DNA from: an uncultured Pseudomonadales bacterium
Lineage (GTDB): Bacteria > Pseudomonadota > Gammaproteobacteria > Pseudomonadales > Cellvibrionaceae
NCBI GenBank assembly: GCA_947494095.1
Contig: CANLTI010000011.1
Location: 21,883 to 85,882, forward strand
DNA: 64,000 nucleotides
Direction: 5' to 3'
Shown: positions 1-8,495 of the stretch, one piece after another
Position numbering within the stretch: position 1 is the first letter of the stretch
How the letters are laid out: every line of letters begins with the position of its first letter
Made by a program: the position numbers and the translations under genes
Notes under the pieces: generated by a model
Database searches by the model: none
Told to the model about the DNA's origin: nothing
What the model saw: the letters and a program-made list of their open reading frames with translations, nothing else

Positions 1-121
1 GAGTATAAATAAGGTCGACTTTCTAGCAAATACTGAATATAGACAATGCTCAAAAGTAAAGTGTACCCAGCGTAAACTGAACCCACGCTAAATTATCTCG
101 GTACCTCGCAGGCAACGGCCA

Positions 122-153
122 GCTCGGTACATCTGTGGCTCATAGTACCGAGC
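122..153. terminator. hairpin downstream of the lipoprotein gene
   Basis: A 9-bp perfect inverted repeat (GCTCGGTAC / GTACCGAGC) with a 14-nt loop lies about 50 bp beyond the stop of the minus-strand lipoprotein gene. There is no T-run on either side, so it is a weak candidate terminator or only a processing or decay barrier. No gene is seen in positions 1-201. Confidence 0.3.
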
Positions 154-201
154 CAGCAACATCGAACTAACAACATTTCACTAAACACCCATAAATAGTA
201 C

Positions 202-759
202 TCAATGAACAAGATCCGTCTCGCAAGGCACACGCGCAGACAACTGACCGTGGGCAAAGTGCTCCGTCAATTGATGATCAAGCAAGCTAAACTCCGATAC
301 CACACTCCAGGTTTCCCCTTCACCACTCATTGAGAGCTTTACCTTTAAATGCGTTGGCGACTGGCTAAGTACTTGTTCAATGACCCCCTTGGATTCCCAA
401 TACCTGATCACCCCCTCAGAAATCGTGAGCCGCGTTGCACTTTCTTTTTTGGCGCACTGCGCTATAGAGGTATCCCATACACCCAAAAAGCCACTCGCAA
501 AGCCGGCTGTACTCGGCTCAACGGCAGTCACCGCACGACGGGCCGCCGCAGAAGATGCCTCAGGCGCCTTAACAGCAGGTATCTCGACAACAGGCACCTT
601 AACAACAGAAGCATCCGGCGCTGAGCTCACGGGCTTTTCGTGCTCAGCCGCGCTGCACCCCAATAAAGATATCGATAACATAACCAAAAAAAAATTCAAA
701 AAAACTCCAATCCACTTAAATTTGTGAGAAATACTCGGCACTATATCAGCCTGAGTCAT
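202..759 (-). CDS. putative small lipoprotein of unknown function
   Basis: 185 codons. A hydrophobic segment (about residues 14-34) ends in a lipobox-like LLGC, so the protein should be lipidated on Cys35 and anchored in a membrane. After that comes a Pro/Ala/Val-rich low-complexity stretch (about 36-75). A compact C-terminal domain of about 95 residues follows, with two cysteines (about 102 and 179) that could form a disulfide. I do not recognise the family. The first codons lie inside the degenerate end of a dispersed element (738-958), so the N-terminal dozen residues before KFKWIGVF may be a recent extension. A later start such as Met27 is also possible. No operon partner is seen. Confidence 0.6.
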   Translation of the reverse strand: MTQADIVPSISHKFKWIGVFLNFFLVMLSISLLGCSAAEHEKPVSSAPDASVVKVPVVEIPAVKAPEASSAAARRAVTAVEPSTAGFASGFLGVWDTSIAQCAKKESATRLTISEGVIRYWESKGVIEQVLSQSPTHLKVKLSMSGEGETWSVVSEFSLLDHQLTEHFAHGQLSARVPCETDLVH

Positions 760-958
760 AAACCTTACTGAGTAGGATACTGATGGCTATAGCGGCCACC
801 CCAGCAGGATGCGTGGGGGTAGACTTTGCACCTGCATAGGGATATGCAAGATTAGACTTTGCAGGAGCATAAAGTCGAGGAGCACAAAGTCGCAGATGGC
901 TTGAGCGGCCCAGTAAATGATTCATTAGCGCCCAACTCCGGCACACCTGAATAGTTAC
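738..958. mobile_element. MITE family 1, copy A (degenerate, longer variant)
   Basis: The right end is the family terminus CTGAATAGTTAC (947-958), preceded by the family arm containing GATGGCTTGAGCGGCCCAGT. The left end is decayed (GGCACTATATCAG at about 737-749). It shares with copy C an extra inner block around TGCAAGATTAGACTTTGCAG that the 162-bp copies lack. No target duplication is recognisable. It overlaps the start of the lipoprotein gene. Confidence 0.7.
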
Positions 959-988
959 AAAATAAATAACTCACTATTAAAATTAATT

Positions 989-1150
989 GTAACTATTCAG
1001 CTCGGCTGACAAACCTCACCTGATAGGGTGCTGATGGATTATTTTCTGGGCATTTAAGCGCCGGGAGCGCTTATATAGCGACCATGGATGGCTTGAGCGG
1101 CCCAGTAAATGATTCATTAACGCCCAATTTCGGTACATCTGAATAGTTAC
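989..1150. mobile_element. MITE family 1, copy B (complete, 162 bp)
   Basis: Perfect 12-bp terminal inverted repeats, GTAACTATTCAG (989-1000) and CTGAATAGTTAC (1139-1150), enclose 138 bp without coding capacity. The 8 bases AATTAATT occur directly on both sides (981-988 and 1151-1158), consistent with an 8-bp target duplication. That word is itself palindromic, so here alone it could also be an extension of the repeat. GTAA ends and 8-bp duplications are the documented signature of IS66-family elements; descent from one is inference. Confidence 0.85.
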
Positions 1151-1158
1151 AATTAATT

Positions 1159-1600
1159 AACAAATATAATAATCAATCTAATTCACTCATAAATTGAAAA
1201 GCGATTACTCACAACCGACTAGTGATGACGCGCAAGTTGTTAGCAAGCGCCTCAACAGCTTCGCCTTAGCGAGCCCTATTTACACCAAAGCCGATGTTAC
1301 CGCCGGTTAAGATAAACAAGCTCTACAAAGGAAGGAAGCATGCAACAAGTATTATTGGATAATGTATTTTTCTACGCCCCTAAGACACACCCTTGTTCTG
1401 GTCTAATAATCCTCCACAACACAGCCATCGCGCCTTTATGACCAGCAGGCTCTATACTTAAAAAGTACGCTGCCAACACGCAAAACCCAAATACCACATC
1501 AATACACAAAAACCTAAAAGCGCCACTCGCCTATCAATCATTTGGAAGCTGGCGCGCGTACAGGTAGAATAACCAATCAAAAATGTTTGAGTTTTAACCC
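1159..1600. other. intergenic region with gene debris
   Basis: No complete gene. On the plus strand an open frame ends at a TAA (1308-1310); its last about 30 codons (from about 1200) read like a protein C-terminus (…KRLNSFALAS… …TKADVTAG) but have no start or upstream body. This may be the tail of a deleted gene. A right-end fragment of MITE family 2 follows at 1331-1381. The rest, up to the ydiJ start, shows nothing I can name. Confidence 0.3.
1331..1381. mobile_element. MITE family 2, right-end fragment
   Basis: About 50 bp matching the right end of the elements at 43068-43227 and 55496-55656, including ACAAGTATTATTGGATAA and the terminal CGCCCCT. The remainder of the element is absent. 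Confidence 0.6.
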
Positions 1601-4600
1601 ATGATTCCACGAATACAGCAAACGTCTAGCACCCAGTCACTCTATTTACAGTTTTTAGAGTCGCTAAAAGAGACTAATTTTGAAGGCGATATCTCGCCGG
1701 ACTACGCCAGCCGTACCGTGTTATCTACAGATAACTCCATTTACCAGGTATTACCTCAAGGTATTGTATACCCCAAAAGTATTGATGACCTTACACGCTT
1801 AACTGAGCTGACCGCTCGCTTGCAGTACCACAGTATCGTACTTTCCCCTCGCGGGGGTGGCACCGGCACTAATGGCCAATCATTAACCGATGGTCTGGTG
1901 GTCGATATGAGCCGCCACATGAACAATATTCTCGAAATCAACGCCGAAGAAGGCTGGGCGCGCGTACAAGCGGGGGTCGTCAAAGACCAGCTCAACGCAG
2001 CGATCAGGCCTTATGGCTTATTTTTTGCCCCAGAGCTATCAACGAGTAACCGTGCAACTATCGGCGGCATGATTAACACTGACGCTTCAGGTCAAGGCTC
2101 TTGCCGCTATGGTAAAACGCGCAATCACGTACTAGAGCTCACCACGGTATTAATGGACGGCAATGTATTGCGTAGCCACGCCATTAGCGACGAACAGCTT
2201 GCCACCAACAGTGAAGAGCAAAATATTTGCGGTCTCGCCCATCGCTTGGTCAATAATATTCAGCAAGAGCATCAAGCCCTTATCAAAGAAAAGTTTCCGC
2301 CGCTTAACCGCTGCCTTACCGGTTACGACCTTGCACATATTCGCGATGACAACGGACAATTTAATTTAAACAGCATTTTGTGTGGTAGTGAAGGTACTTT
2401 AGGATTTATTGCTGAAGCAAAGATTAACCTGCTCACCACCCCCAAATATAGTGCACTTGTTATTGTTAACTATGACAGCTTTGATAGCTCACTGCGCGAT
2501 GCGACACACTTAATGAAAGCTGGGCCAACCAGCATTGAAACTATCGACTCGCGCGTATTAGCACTGGCGATGAATGATAGCGTTTGGCATGATGTCGCCG
2601 CTTACTTCCCCAGCGAAAACGTCGAGCACATTAAAGGCATGAACTTAGTTGAGTATACTGCCGACACCAAAGAAGAGCTTAGCAATGGTATTGCACAATT
2701 AATTACAGTATTAAAAAGTGATGAGGCCGGTAAAGGTGCCGTTGGCCATGGCATGGCAATGGGTGATGAGGCCGTCAAAAAGATATGGAATATGCGTAAA
2801 AAAGCCGTCGGCCTGCTAGGCAATGCCAAAGGCGAAGGCCGCCCAATCCCCTTTGTTGAAGATACCGCCGTCCCCCCCGAAAACCTTGCCGACTATATTG
2901 CCGAGTTCCGTGCAATTTTGGACAGCTATAATTTAACCTATGGTATGTTTGGCCATGTAGATGCTGGCGTTTTACATGTGCGCCCTGCTATAGACATGAA
3001 AGACAGCACCGCGCTCAAAATGGTGCGCGATATTACCGACCAAGTCAGCGCACTGACACAAAAGTACAACGGTCTACTCTGGGGCGAGCACGGCAAAGGC
3101 GTACGCAGCGAATACGCACCGGCTTTTTTTGGCGAGCTATTTCCACAATTACAACGCATTAAAGGCGCCTTTGACCCGCGCAACCAACTCAACCCCGGCA
3201 AAATTGCAACACCTATTGATAGTGGTCAGCTCTTAAAAATTGATGAAGTACCCACGCGCGGGCAAAGCGATCAAACAATACCCGTCAAATTATGGGACGG
3301 CTTTAGTGAGGCCGTTTACTGCAATGGCAACGGCGCTTGCTTTAACTGGAATACCGCTGATGCCATGTGCCCCTCTTATAAAGTGACTCGCAACCGCGTA
3401 CATTCACCTAAGGGCCGCGCCTCGCTAATCCGTGAATGGATCAAACAGCTCGGCGAGCATGGCTTTAACCCCGAAAGCTTTGAGGGTAATTACGACAAAC
3501 TCCCCGCTGCCGACAGTTTTATGCAGCGCCGCAGAAACAGTAAAGACAGCAATATGCACAATAAAAGCGCCAACCCTAGCGGCGGTGTACAGCAATACGA
3601 TTTTTCGCATGAGGTGATGGATTCGATGAGCCAATGCTTGGCGTGTAAATCGTGCGTCGGGCAATGCCCGATTAAAGTCGACGTACCCGAGTTTCGCAGT
3701 AAATTTTTAGCGCTTTATCACACCCGTTATGCCCGCCCGCTAAAAGATTACTTTGTCGCTAACCTTGAACGCTTTGTACCTAAAATGGCCCACATTGCAG
3801 GCATGGCCAATTTTATGCAAAACCTGCCACCGGTCAAACGTTTTTTACAAAATACTGTAGGCTTTGTTGACAGCCCAAAGCTCTCGCGCATTCCTTTTAA
3901 TAAGCACTTAAAACAGCTAGGTATTCAATACGCCACAACCGCTAATATTCAGAGCATCCGCGACGAACAAAAAAGTCAGAGTGTTATTTTAGTGCAAGAT
4001 GCCTTCACACGATTTTTTGATGCTCAGGTGGTTCTAGACAGCGTCAATATTTTACAAAAGCTAGGTTTTAATGTACTGCTGGCACCCTATAGCCCCAATG
4101 GCAAACCTATGCATGTCCATGGTTTTTTAAAGGAATTTAAAAAACAAGCCACCGTCACCGCCGAGCATTTAAATGCTCTAGCCCAAAGCGGCATCCCCCT
4201 TATAGGCTTAGATCCCGCTATGACCCTGGCCTATCGCAGTGAGTACGTCAAAGCGCTGGGCGAAAAAAATGCTCCTAAAGTGCAACTGATCCAAGAGTGG
4301 TTAGGTACACACAGAGAGTCTCTTGAAAGCAAAAAAACATTATTCACCGAAGGTGCTTTTAAATTGCTAGGCCACTGCACCGAAAAAACCAACGTACCTG
4401 CCAGTACGAGCCTGTGGCAAAGTGTTTTTAGTCAGCTCGGCCAAACCCTCAGTATTGAAGCGGTTGGCTGTTGCGGCATGGCTGGTACTTTTGGTCACGA
4501 AACACAAAACCGCGAAGCCTCGAGCAAAATATTTGACCTAAGCTGGCGCCAACCTGTCACCGCCGCACAAAACAAAGACACACTACTGGCCACCGGCTAC

Positions 4601-5083
4601 TCCTGTCGTAGCCAAAGCTTGCGCGAAGCTGGCGTACACATCGCCCACCCATTACAGGCTTTGCTAACAAACTTTATCGGCGAAAGCCCGGCCAACAACC
4701 CAACTCAAAGCGCCGATGCAGTAGCGCCAGCACCTCACACAGCCGCCACCGAGGTAAGGCAAACCAATGACACAATCGCATCCGTGCAGATTGTAGAGCC
4801 GGCTATTGTCAAACCCATTATTGTCGAACCCATTATTATCGAGCCCGCTACTGTCGAAGACACTATTATCGAGCCAATTGCTGCTGAAGCGATCGCCGCA
4901 GAAGCTCTTAGGCCAAAAGTTCTTAATTCAGAGGCCCTTGCTTCAGAAACAATAGATCCCAAAGAAGACCTAGCCGCGCATGCACAAGCCGATGCAGCCA
5001 TAGACCCCATGACTAAAGCGCTAGAAGATGAAATAAAAGCACTGCTGAGCAACTCACAAGAAGAAACCAATAAAATAAAATAA
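1601..5083 (+). CDS. ydiJ: YdiJ-type FAD-linked, Fe-S 2-hydroxyacid dehydrogenase
   Basis: 1160 codons, collinear with E. coli YdiJ (about 1018 residues). YdiJ-type enzymes are FAD/Fe-S dehydrogenases of 2-hydroxy acids (D-2-hydroxyglutarate or D-lactate type). In order: a PCMH FAD-binding domain with PRGGGTGTNG (about 83-92); the FAD-oxidase C domain with GHVDAGVLHVRP (about 450); a first cysteine cluster CNGNGACFNW (about 573); a ferredoxin motif CLACKSCVGQCP (about 678); and two CCG-type motifs, GHCTEK (about 924) and VGCCGMAGTFG (about 956). After about residue 1030 there is an extra tail of roughly 120 residues, rich in Ala/Glu/Ile with repeated V/I-E-P-I-I/V units, that E. coli YdiJ lacks. 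It appears monocistronic. A MITE begins 4 bp after the stop. Confidence 0.93.
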   Translation: MIPRIQQTSSTQSLYLQFLESLKETNFEGDISPDYASRTVLSTDNSIYQVLPQGIVYPKSIDDLTRLTELTARLQYHSIVLSPRGGGTGTNGQSLTDGLVVDMSRHMNNILEINAEEGWARVQAGVVKDQLNAAIRPYGLFFAPELSTSNRATIGGMINTDASGQGSCRYGKTRNHVLELTTVLMDGNVLRSHAISDEQLATNSEEQNICGLAHRLVNNIQQEHQALIKEKFPPLNRCLTGYDLAHIRDDNGQFNLNSILCGSEGTLGFIAEAKINLLTTPKYSALVIVNYDSFDSSLRDATHLMKAGPTSIETIDSRVLALAMNDSVWHDVAAYFPSENVEHIKGMNLVEYTADTKEELSNGIAQLITVLKSDEAGKGAVGHGMAMGDEAVKKIWNMRKKAVGLLGNAKGEGRPIPFVEDTAVPPENLADYIAEFRAILDSYNLTYGMFGHVDAGVLHVRPAIDMKDSTALKMVRDITDQVSALTQKYNGLLWGEHGKGVRSEYAPAFFGELFPQLQRIKGAFDPRNQLNPGKIATPIDSGQLLKIDEVPTRGQSDQTIPVKLWDGFSEAVYCNGNGACFNWNTADAMCPSYKVTRNRVHSPKGRASLIREWIKQLGEHGFNPESFEGNYDKLPAADSFMQRRRNSKDSNMHNKSANPSGGVQQYDFSHEVMDSMSQCLACKSCVGQCPIKVDVPEFRSKFLALYHTRYARPLKDYFVANLERFVPKMAHIAGMANFMQNLPPVKRFLQNTVGFVDSPKLSRIPFNKHLKQLGIQYATTANIQSIRDEQKSQSVILVQDAFTRFFDAQVVLDSVNILQKLGFNVLLAPYSPNGKPMHVHGFLKEFKKQATVTAEHLNALAQSGIPLIGLDPAMTLAYRSEYVKALGEKNAPKVQLIQEWLGTHRESLESKKTLFTEGAFKLLGHCTEKTNVPASTSLWQSVFSQLGQTLSIEAVGCCGMAGTFGHETQNREASSKIFDLSWRQPVTAAQNKDTLLATGYSCRSQSLREAGVHIAHPLQALLTNFIGESPANNPTQSADAVAPAPHTAATEVRQTNDTIASVQIVEPAIVKPIIVEPIIIEPATVEDTIIEPIAAEAIAAEALRPKVLNSEALASETIDPKEDLAAHAQADAAIDPMTKALEDEIKALLSNSQEETNKIK

Positions 5084-5087
5084 AATG

Positions 5088-5307
5088 GTAACTATTCAGG
5101 TGTGCCGGAGTTGGGCGCTAATGAATCATTGACTGGGCCGCTCAAGCCATCTGCGACTTTATGCTCCTGCAAAGTCTAATCTTGCATATCCCTATGCAGG
5201 TGCACTGTCTAACCCTTGCCTTCCCTGTAAGGCCCGGCGCTTAAATGCCCAGAAAATAATCCATCAGCACCCGTCAGGTGAGGTGTATTAGCTGGGCAAT
5301 ACAGTCT
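5088..5307. mobile_element. MITE family 1, copy C (right end decayed)
   Basis: Begins with GTAACTATTCAG at 5088, in the orientation opposite to copy A. It carries the same inner block as copy A (the TGCAAAGTCTAATCTTGCA area), then the family arm GGCGCTTAAATGCCCAGAAA and CATCAGCACCC. The far terminus is eroded. It sits immediately downstream of the ydiJ stop codon. Confidence 0.75.
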
Positions 5308-5373
5308 AAACTCGGCCAAACAAGCGGCCAACAAGAGCTTTACGAAAACACCATCAATCGCTATATCCGCTAA
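5302..5373 (+). pseudogene. possible C-terminal gene remnant
   Basis: A plus-strand frame directly after MITE copy C reads about 23 codons (…GQQELYENTINRYIR) to a TAA at 5371-5373. It looks like an ordinary cytosolic protein tail and is followed 5 bp later by a strong hairpin, as the end of a gene would be. There is no start or upstream body. It could be the tail of a gene cut by the element; chance is not excluded. Confidence 0.25.
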
Positions 5374-5377
5374 TGAC

Positions 5378-5409
5378 AAACAGGCGGCGATAGTTATCGC
5401 CGCCTGTTT
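5378..5409. terminator. 15-bp perfect hairpin
   Basis: AAACAGGCGGCGATA pairs perfectly with TATCGCCGCCTGTTT across a 2-nt centre. The flanking T/A runs are short, so it is a plausible but not classical rho-independent terminator. It could serve the ydiJ transcript or the vanished gene before it. From 5410 to 5706 I see no further gene, only AT-rich leader DNA with a short repeated CTTCTAAA before the DUF4139 gene. Confidence 0.55.
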
Positions 5410-5706
5410 ATTGACCCTGCCTATTTAGTCCTCCCCGCTCATCCCGCTGACGCTTTCATCGCAAAAGCAGCTAGCACTTTTTAACCCGTAGCCTAAAACA
5501 CCTTCTCGATTGCCGCGCATCATTCTACAGTGTTAGCCTATTCCGCTATTCATGCCAAATACAGTATTCAAGCTATAAACTTCTAAACTTCTAAACTTCT
5601 GTTCATATCATGAACTAATTTCTTGCTAGCAATTCTAACCCGTTGTGCATAGACTCACTTTTTATACACCTCACACCCCTACCTCACATCCAATCAAAGG
5701 TCTTCC

Positions 5707-7149
5707 ATGTTAATGACACCCAAAGCTTTTATACGCCTTAGTGCGCCAATAGCCGTAACGGCCTTATTAGCCAGCCATAGCTACGCAGCCGATTCAACCA
5801 TTAACAGCCAACTACAGGACCAAACAGGCCTTGCGGTCACTATTTATAACGGCAATCTTGCGCTAGTCAAAGACCAGCGCCGCTTGAATATACCCAAAGG
5901 CGAGCACGATGTAGCTTTTATGGGAGTCAGTGGCCTTATTAAGCCCGAAACTGCGCTACTGCGTAATACTCAAGACGCAAATGCGGTTAAGGTATTGGAA
6001 CAAAATTTTGATTTTGATTTGCTTAGCCCACAAAAATTACTTGAGAAGTCGCTCGGTAAAACCATTAAAATTGCACGTACCAACCCCGCAACCGGCAAAG
6101 AAACCCTACAAAATGCCGAAGTTTTATCGACCAACAATGGTGTAATTGTAAAAATTGGCGACACCCTCGAAACCAACCCAACAGGTCGTTTTATTTTTGA
6201 TGAGCTACCCCCTAACTTACGCGCCCAACCCACGTTAACTAACACGCTAAGCAACAAACGCAGTGGCGCGCAAACCTATGAATTAAGCTACCTAACTCAA
6301 GGTCTAAACTGGCAAGCCGATTATGTAGCCGAAATAACCAACAGTGATACGCTTGATTTAGCCAGTTGGGTAACACTGACCAACAATAGTAATACTGAAT
6401 ATCGCGACGCCAAAATTCAGCTTATTGCTGGCGATGTTAACCAAGTACAACCAAAAACCAGACCGTTAATGATGGCCGCAAGAGCAAGCAACGACTTTCA
6501 AGAGTCGGCCCCAGTAGAAGACTTAATGGAATATAAGCTTTATACACTGCCCCGTAAAACCACCTTAGCCAATGCGCAAACAAAACAAGTGTCATTATTT
6601 AATGCCAGTAATGTTCAAAGCCTGCAAAAGCTCATTTTTAACGCCAGTACGATTAGCCGTTACAATAAAGGCCAGCAGCCTCAATCACTTAAGCCGACCG
6701 TAGAGCTACACATTACTAACAGTAAAAAAGCCAATTTGGGTTTAGCACTACCTAAAGGTATTGTGCGTGTATACCAGCGTGACAGCCAAGGTAATGCACA
6801 ATTTGTCGGTGAAGATTCCATTAACCATACCGCCGAAAACGACACCTTAAAATTAACCCTAGGTAAAAGCTTTGACGTTGGCGCTAAACGCAGTCAAACA
6901 GCATTTAACATACTCGAGCAAAATAACCGCCAAACAATTACCTACAGCACAAGCTACAATGTAAAATTCACCAACGCCAAAACCGAACCGGTTACCGTGA
7001 GCTATGTCGAGTCATTTAGTGGCGAGTGGGAGCTAACACAAAACAGCTTAAAGCCCCAAGAAACCGCAGCCTACCAAGCAACATGGCAGATCACTATTCC
7101 GGCTAAAGGCAGCACCAATTTAAGCTTTACCGCTAAAGTAAAGCAATAG
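5707..7149 (+). CDS. DUF4139 domain-containing secreted protein
   Basis: 480 codons. An N-terminal signal peptide (about 1-28, ending in SHSYA) directs export. The mature part begins with a short motif resembling other DUF4139 proteins (TIYNGNLALVKDQR, about 45-58) and continues as a beta-rich region with LSYLTQGLNWQADYV at about 190-205, the hallmark of that family. The C-terminus (SGEWELTQNS… ITIPAKGSTNLSFTAKV) fits a beta-sandwich. The function of DUF4139 proteins is not established. The start is supported by AAAGG 6-7 bp upstream; Met3 is an equally placed alternative. It is transcribed alone and followed by a MITE fragment and a terminator. Confidence 0.85.
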   Translation: MLMTPKAFIRLSAPIAVTALLASHSYAADSTINSQLQDQTGLAVTIYNGNLALVKDQRRLNIPKGEHDVAFMGVSGLIKPETALLRNTQDANAVKVLEQNFDFDLLSPQKLLEKSLGKTIKIARTNPATGKETLQNAEVLSTNNGVIVKIGDTLETNPTGRFIFDELPPNLRAQPTLTNTLSNKRSGAQTYELSYLTQGLNWQADYVAEITNSDTLDLASWVTLTNNSNTEYRDAKIQLIAGDVNQVQPKTRPLMMAARASNDFQESAPVEDLMEYKLYTLPRKTTLANAQTKQVSLFNASNVQSLQKLIFNASTISRYNKGQQPQSLKPTVELHITNSKKANLGLALPKGIVRVYQRDSQGNAQFVGEDSINHTAENDTLKLTLGKSFDVGAKRSQTAFNILEQNNRQTITYSTSYNVKFTNAKTEPVTVSYVESFSGEWELTQNSLKPQETAAYQATWQITIPAKGSTNLSFTAKVKQ

Positions 7150-7156
7150 TCATAGT

Positions 7157-7210
7157 CGCTATTGACAGGGTGTTTATGGGTTATTTTCTAGGTATTTAAG
7201 CGCCGGGCTT
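7157..7210. mobile_element. MITE family 1, fragment D
   Basis: About 50 bp resembling the family arm (GACAGGGTGTTTATGGGTTA then TTTAAGCGCCGGGC), 8 bp after the DUF4139 stop codon. Neither terminus is present. Confidence 0.55.
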
Positions 7211-7220
7211 TGTAGCCAAA

Positions 7221-7251
7221 AAAAGGGAGCTGCATGACGCAGCTCCCTTTT
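7221..7251. terminator. bidirectional rho-independent terminator
   Basis: AAAAGGGAGCTGC and GCAGCTCCCTTTT form a 13-bp stem around a 5-nt loop, with A/T runs on both flanks. It suits both the plus-strand DUF4139 gene and the minus-strand spondin operon, which ends at 7361. Confidence 0.88.
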
Positions 7252-7360
7252 AATGTTTAGCCTCGATAAGTTACATTTTATCGATGATCGATGGCTATTA
7301 TTAGGCTTTTTATTATTGCCATATTAAGCCTATCATTGCTTTCTCTTATTGAGTAAGCGC

Positions 7361-8485
7361 CTATTGAGTACGTGTTACTTTTACTTTAAAGCTACCACTA
7401 TCAAAGCGGTGTACTTCACTTAAGTCAGAGGTGCTTAATTCAGCATTACTCACAACACCTGGGTGCAAAGTGACCTGGTCGTTACCCGTGAGCTCGTTGC
7501 GCTCAGCCGCATAACCGGCACCTGCAACACCCAAACCTGGCACAGTCTCTTTGGTTTCGGTATTGGCTTCGGTACCGGCATCTAAAATATACGCATCGAT
7601 CATCATGCTATGGCCGACTTCTAGACCGTCAATCGCTACGTTTTGGATACTCACAACGGCATCGTTAGTCAAAATAGGCATAGAGGCAACCGATAAAAAT
7701 GTAGGCTTGCCAGCCATCATTTCAAAGGTGGCTGTATTTGTTTCGCCCTGTGACGTAAGCGCAAGTGTCGCATTGGCCAAACCAGGATTTTCATCCAGTA
7801 GCATTTGCGGAGAACCCGATTCGGCTAGCATTTCTAGCGCTTTAGTTGCCGGTGTACCAATGCTCCACAAGTTGAGTGGCTCGCTATTTAAAATTACAGC
7901 CGCCGGCGACAATTTTTGCCCTGCACTGCCGTTAATTAAGCTAACTGAATACTCTGCCATTGGCGCAGCACATAGCGGGGTATCGGTTAACGATTTAATA
8001 TAGACCGCTAAGTTAATACCACAATCTTCATCACACGTAGCACCTAGTGGTGGTGGCATATTGGCACTAATAAAAGCCGCTAAATCTGTTGAGGTATTAC
8101 CATTGTAAGCATAGCTAGTGGCATTCGCATCAAAAGGGTCTGCACCCGCAACACCACCAATGGCAATGCCATCGTCATCAAATAATTGATGACAAAATGC
8201 GCAGTCTTTCTCGTATATTGCCTGGCCTTTTGCGGCCGTATAAAGGTCGCAATCGAGTGCGTTAGCAGGCTCTGATGAGCTAGACATCGAAGAGCTCATC
8301 ATTGAAGAGCTAGATATAGAAGAACTCATCGAAGAGCTAGCAACAGAGGATACGCTCGCAGGTGAAGACGATTGAGCAGTAACGCTAGAGCTTGAGCTTG
8401 GCGCGCCGTTACCGTTAGAGCTACTACCGCAAGCGGCTAAGGCCACTGCGCTCGCTAAGGTGAGTGAAAGTGTTCGTAAATTCAT
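7361..8485 (-). CDS. lipoprotein with c-type cytochrome and spondin-like domains
   Basis: 374 codons. The signal peptide ends in a lipobox (ALAAC, Cys19), so this should be a membrane-anchored lipoprotein. A Ser-rich linker (about 21-72) leads into a monohaem domain with CAFCH (about 94-98); a possible axial Met lies in NMPPPLG. The C-terminal about 195 residues (from AEYSVSLING) match the spondin-N type seen in the upstream neighbour, with paired features such as LNLWSIGTPATKALEMLAE, DAGTEANTET and a final basic beta-strand. It is second in an operon with only a 10-bp gap. A role in surface electron transfer or ligand binding is inference. Fusion of a cytochrome to a spondin domain is uncommon in my experience. 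Confidence 0.75.
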   Translation of the reverse strand: MNLRTLSLTLASAVALAACGSSSNGNGAPSSSSSVTAQSSSPASVSSVASSSMSSSISSSSMMSSSMSSSSEPANALDCDLYTAAKGQAIYEKDCAFCHQLFDDDGIAIGGVAGADPFDANATSYAYNGNTSTDLAAFISANMPPPLGATCDEDCGINLAVYIKSLTDTPLCAAPMAEYSVSLINGSAGQKLSPAAVILNSEPLNLWSIGTPATKALEMLAESGSPQMLLDENPGLANATLALTSQGETNTATFEMMAGKPTFLSVASMPILTNDAVVSIQNVAIDGLEVGHSMMIDAYILDAGTEANTETKETVPGLGVAGAGYAAERNELTGNDQVTLHPGVVSNAELSTSDLSEVHRFDSGSFKVKVTRTQ

Positions 8486-8495
8486 AAAGCTCTCC

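Noticed and set aside
4735..5070. Minus-strand Ser/Ala/Ile-rich frame opposite the ydiJ tail
   Set aside because: It is the complement of the repetitive ydiJ extension and has no ribosome-binding site or family features.
7551..8003. 150-codon plus-strand frame inside the cytochrome-spondin gene
   Set aside because: It is antisense to a gene with clear signal peptide and haem motif and has no independent support.
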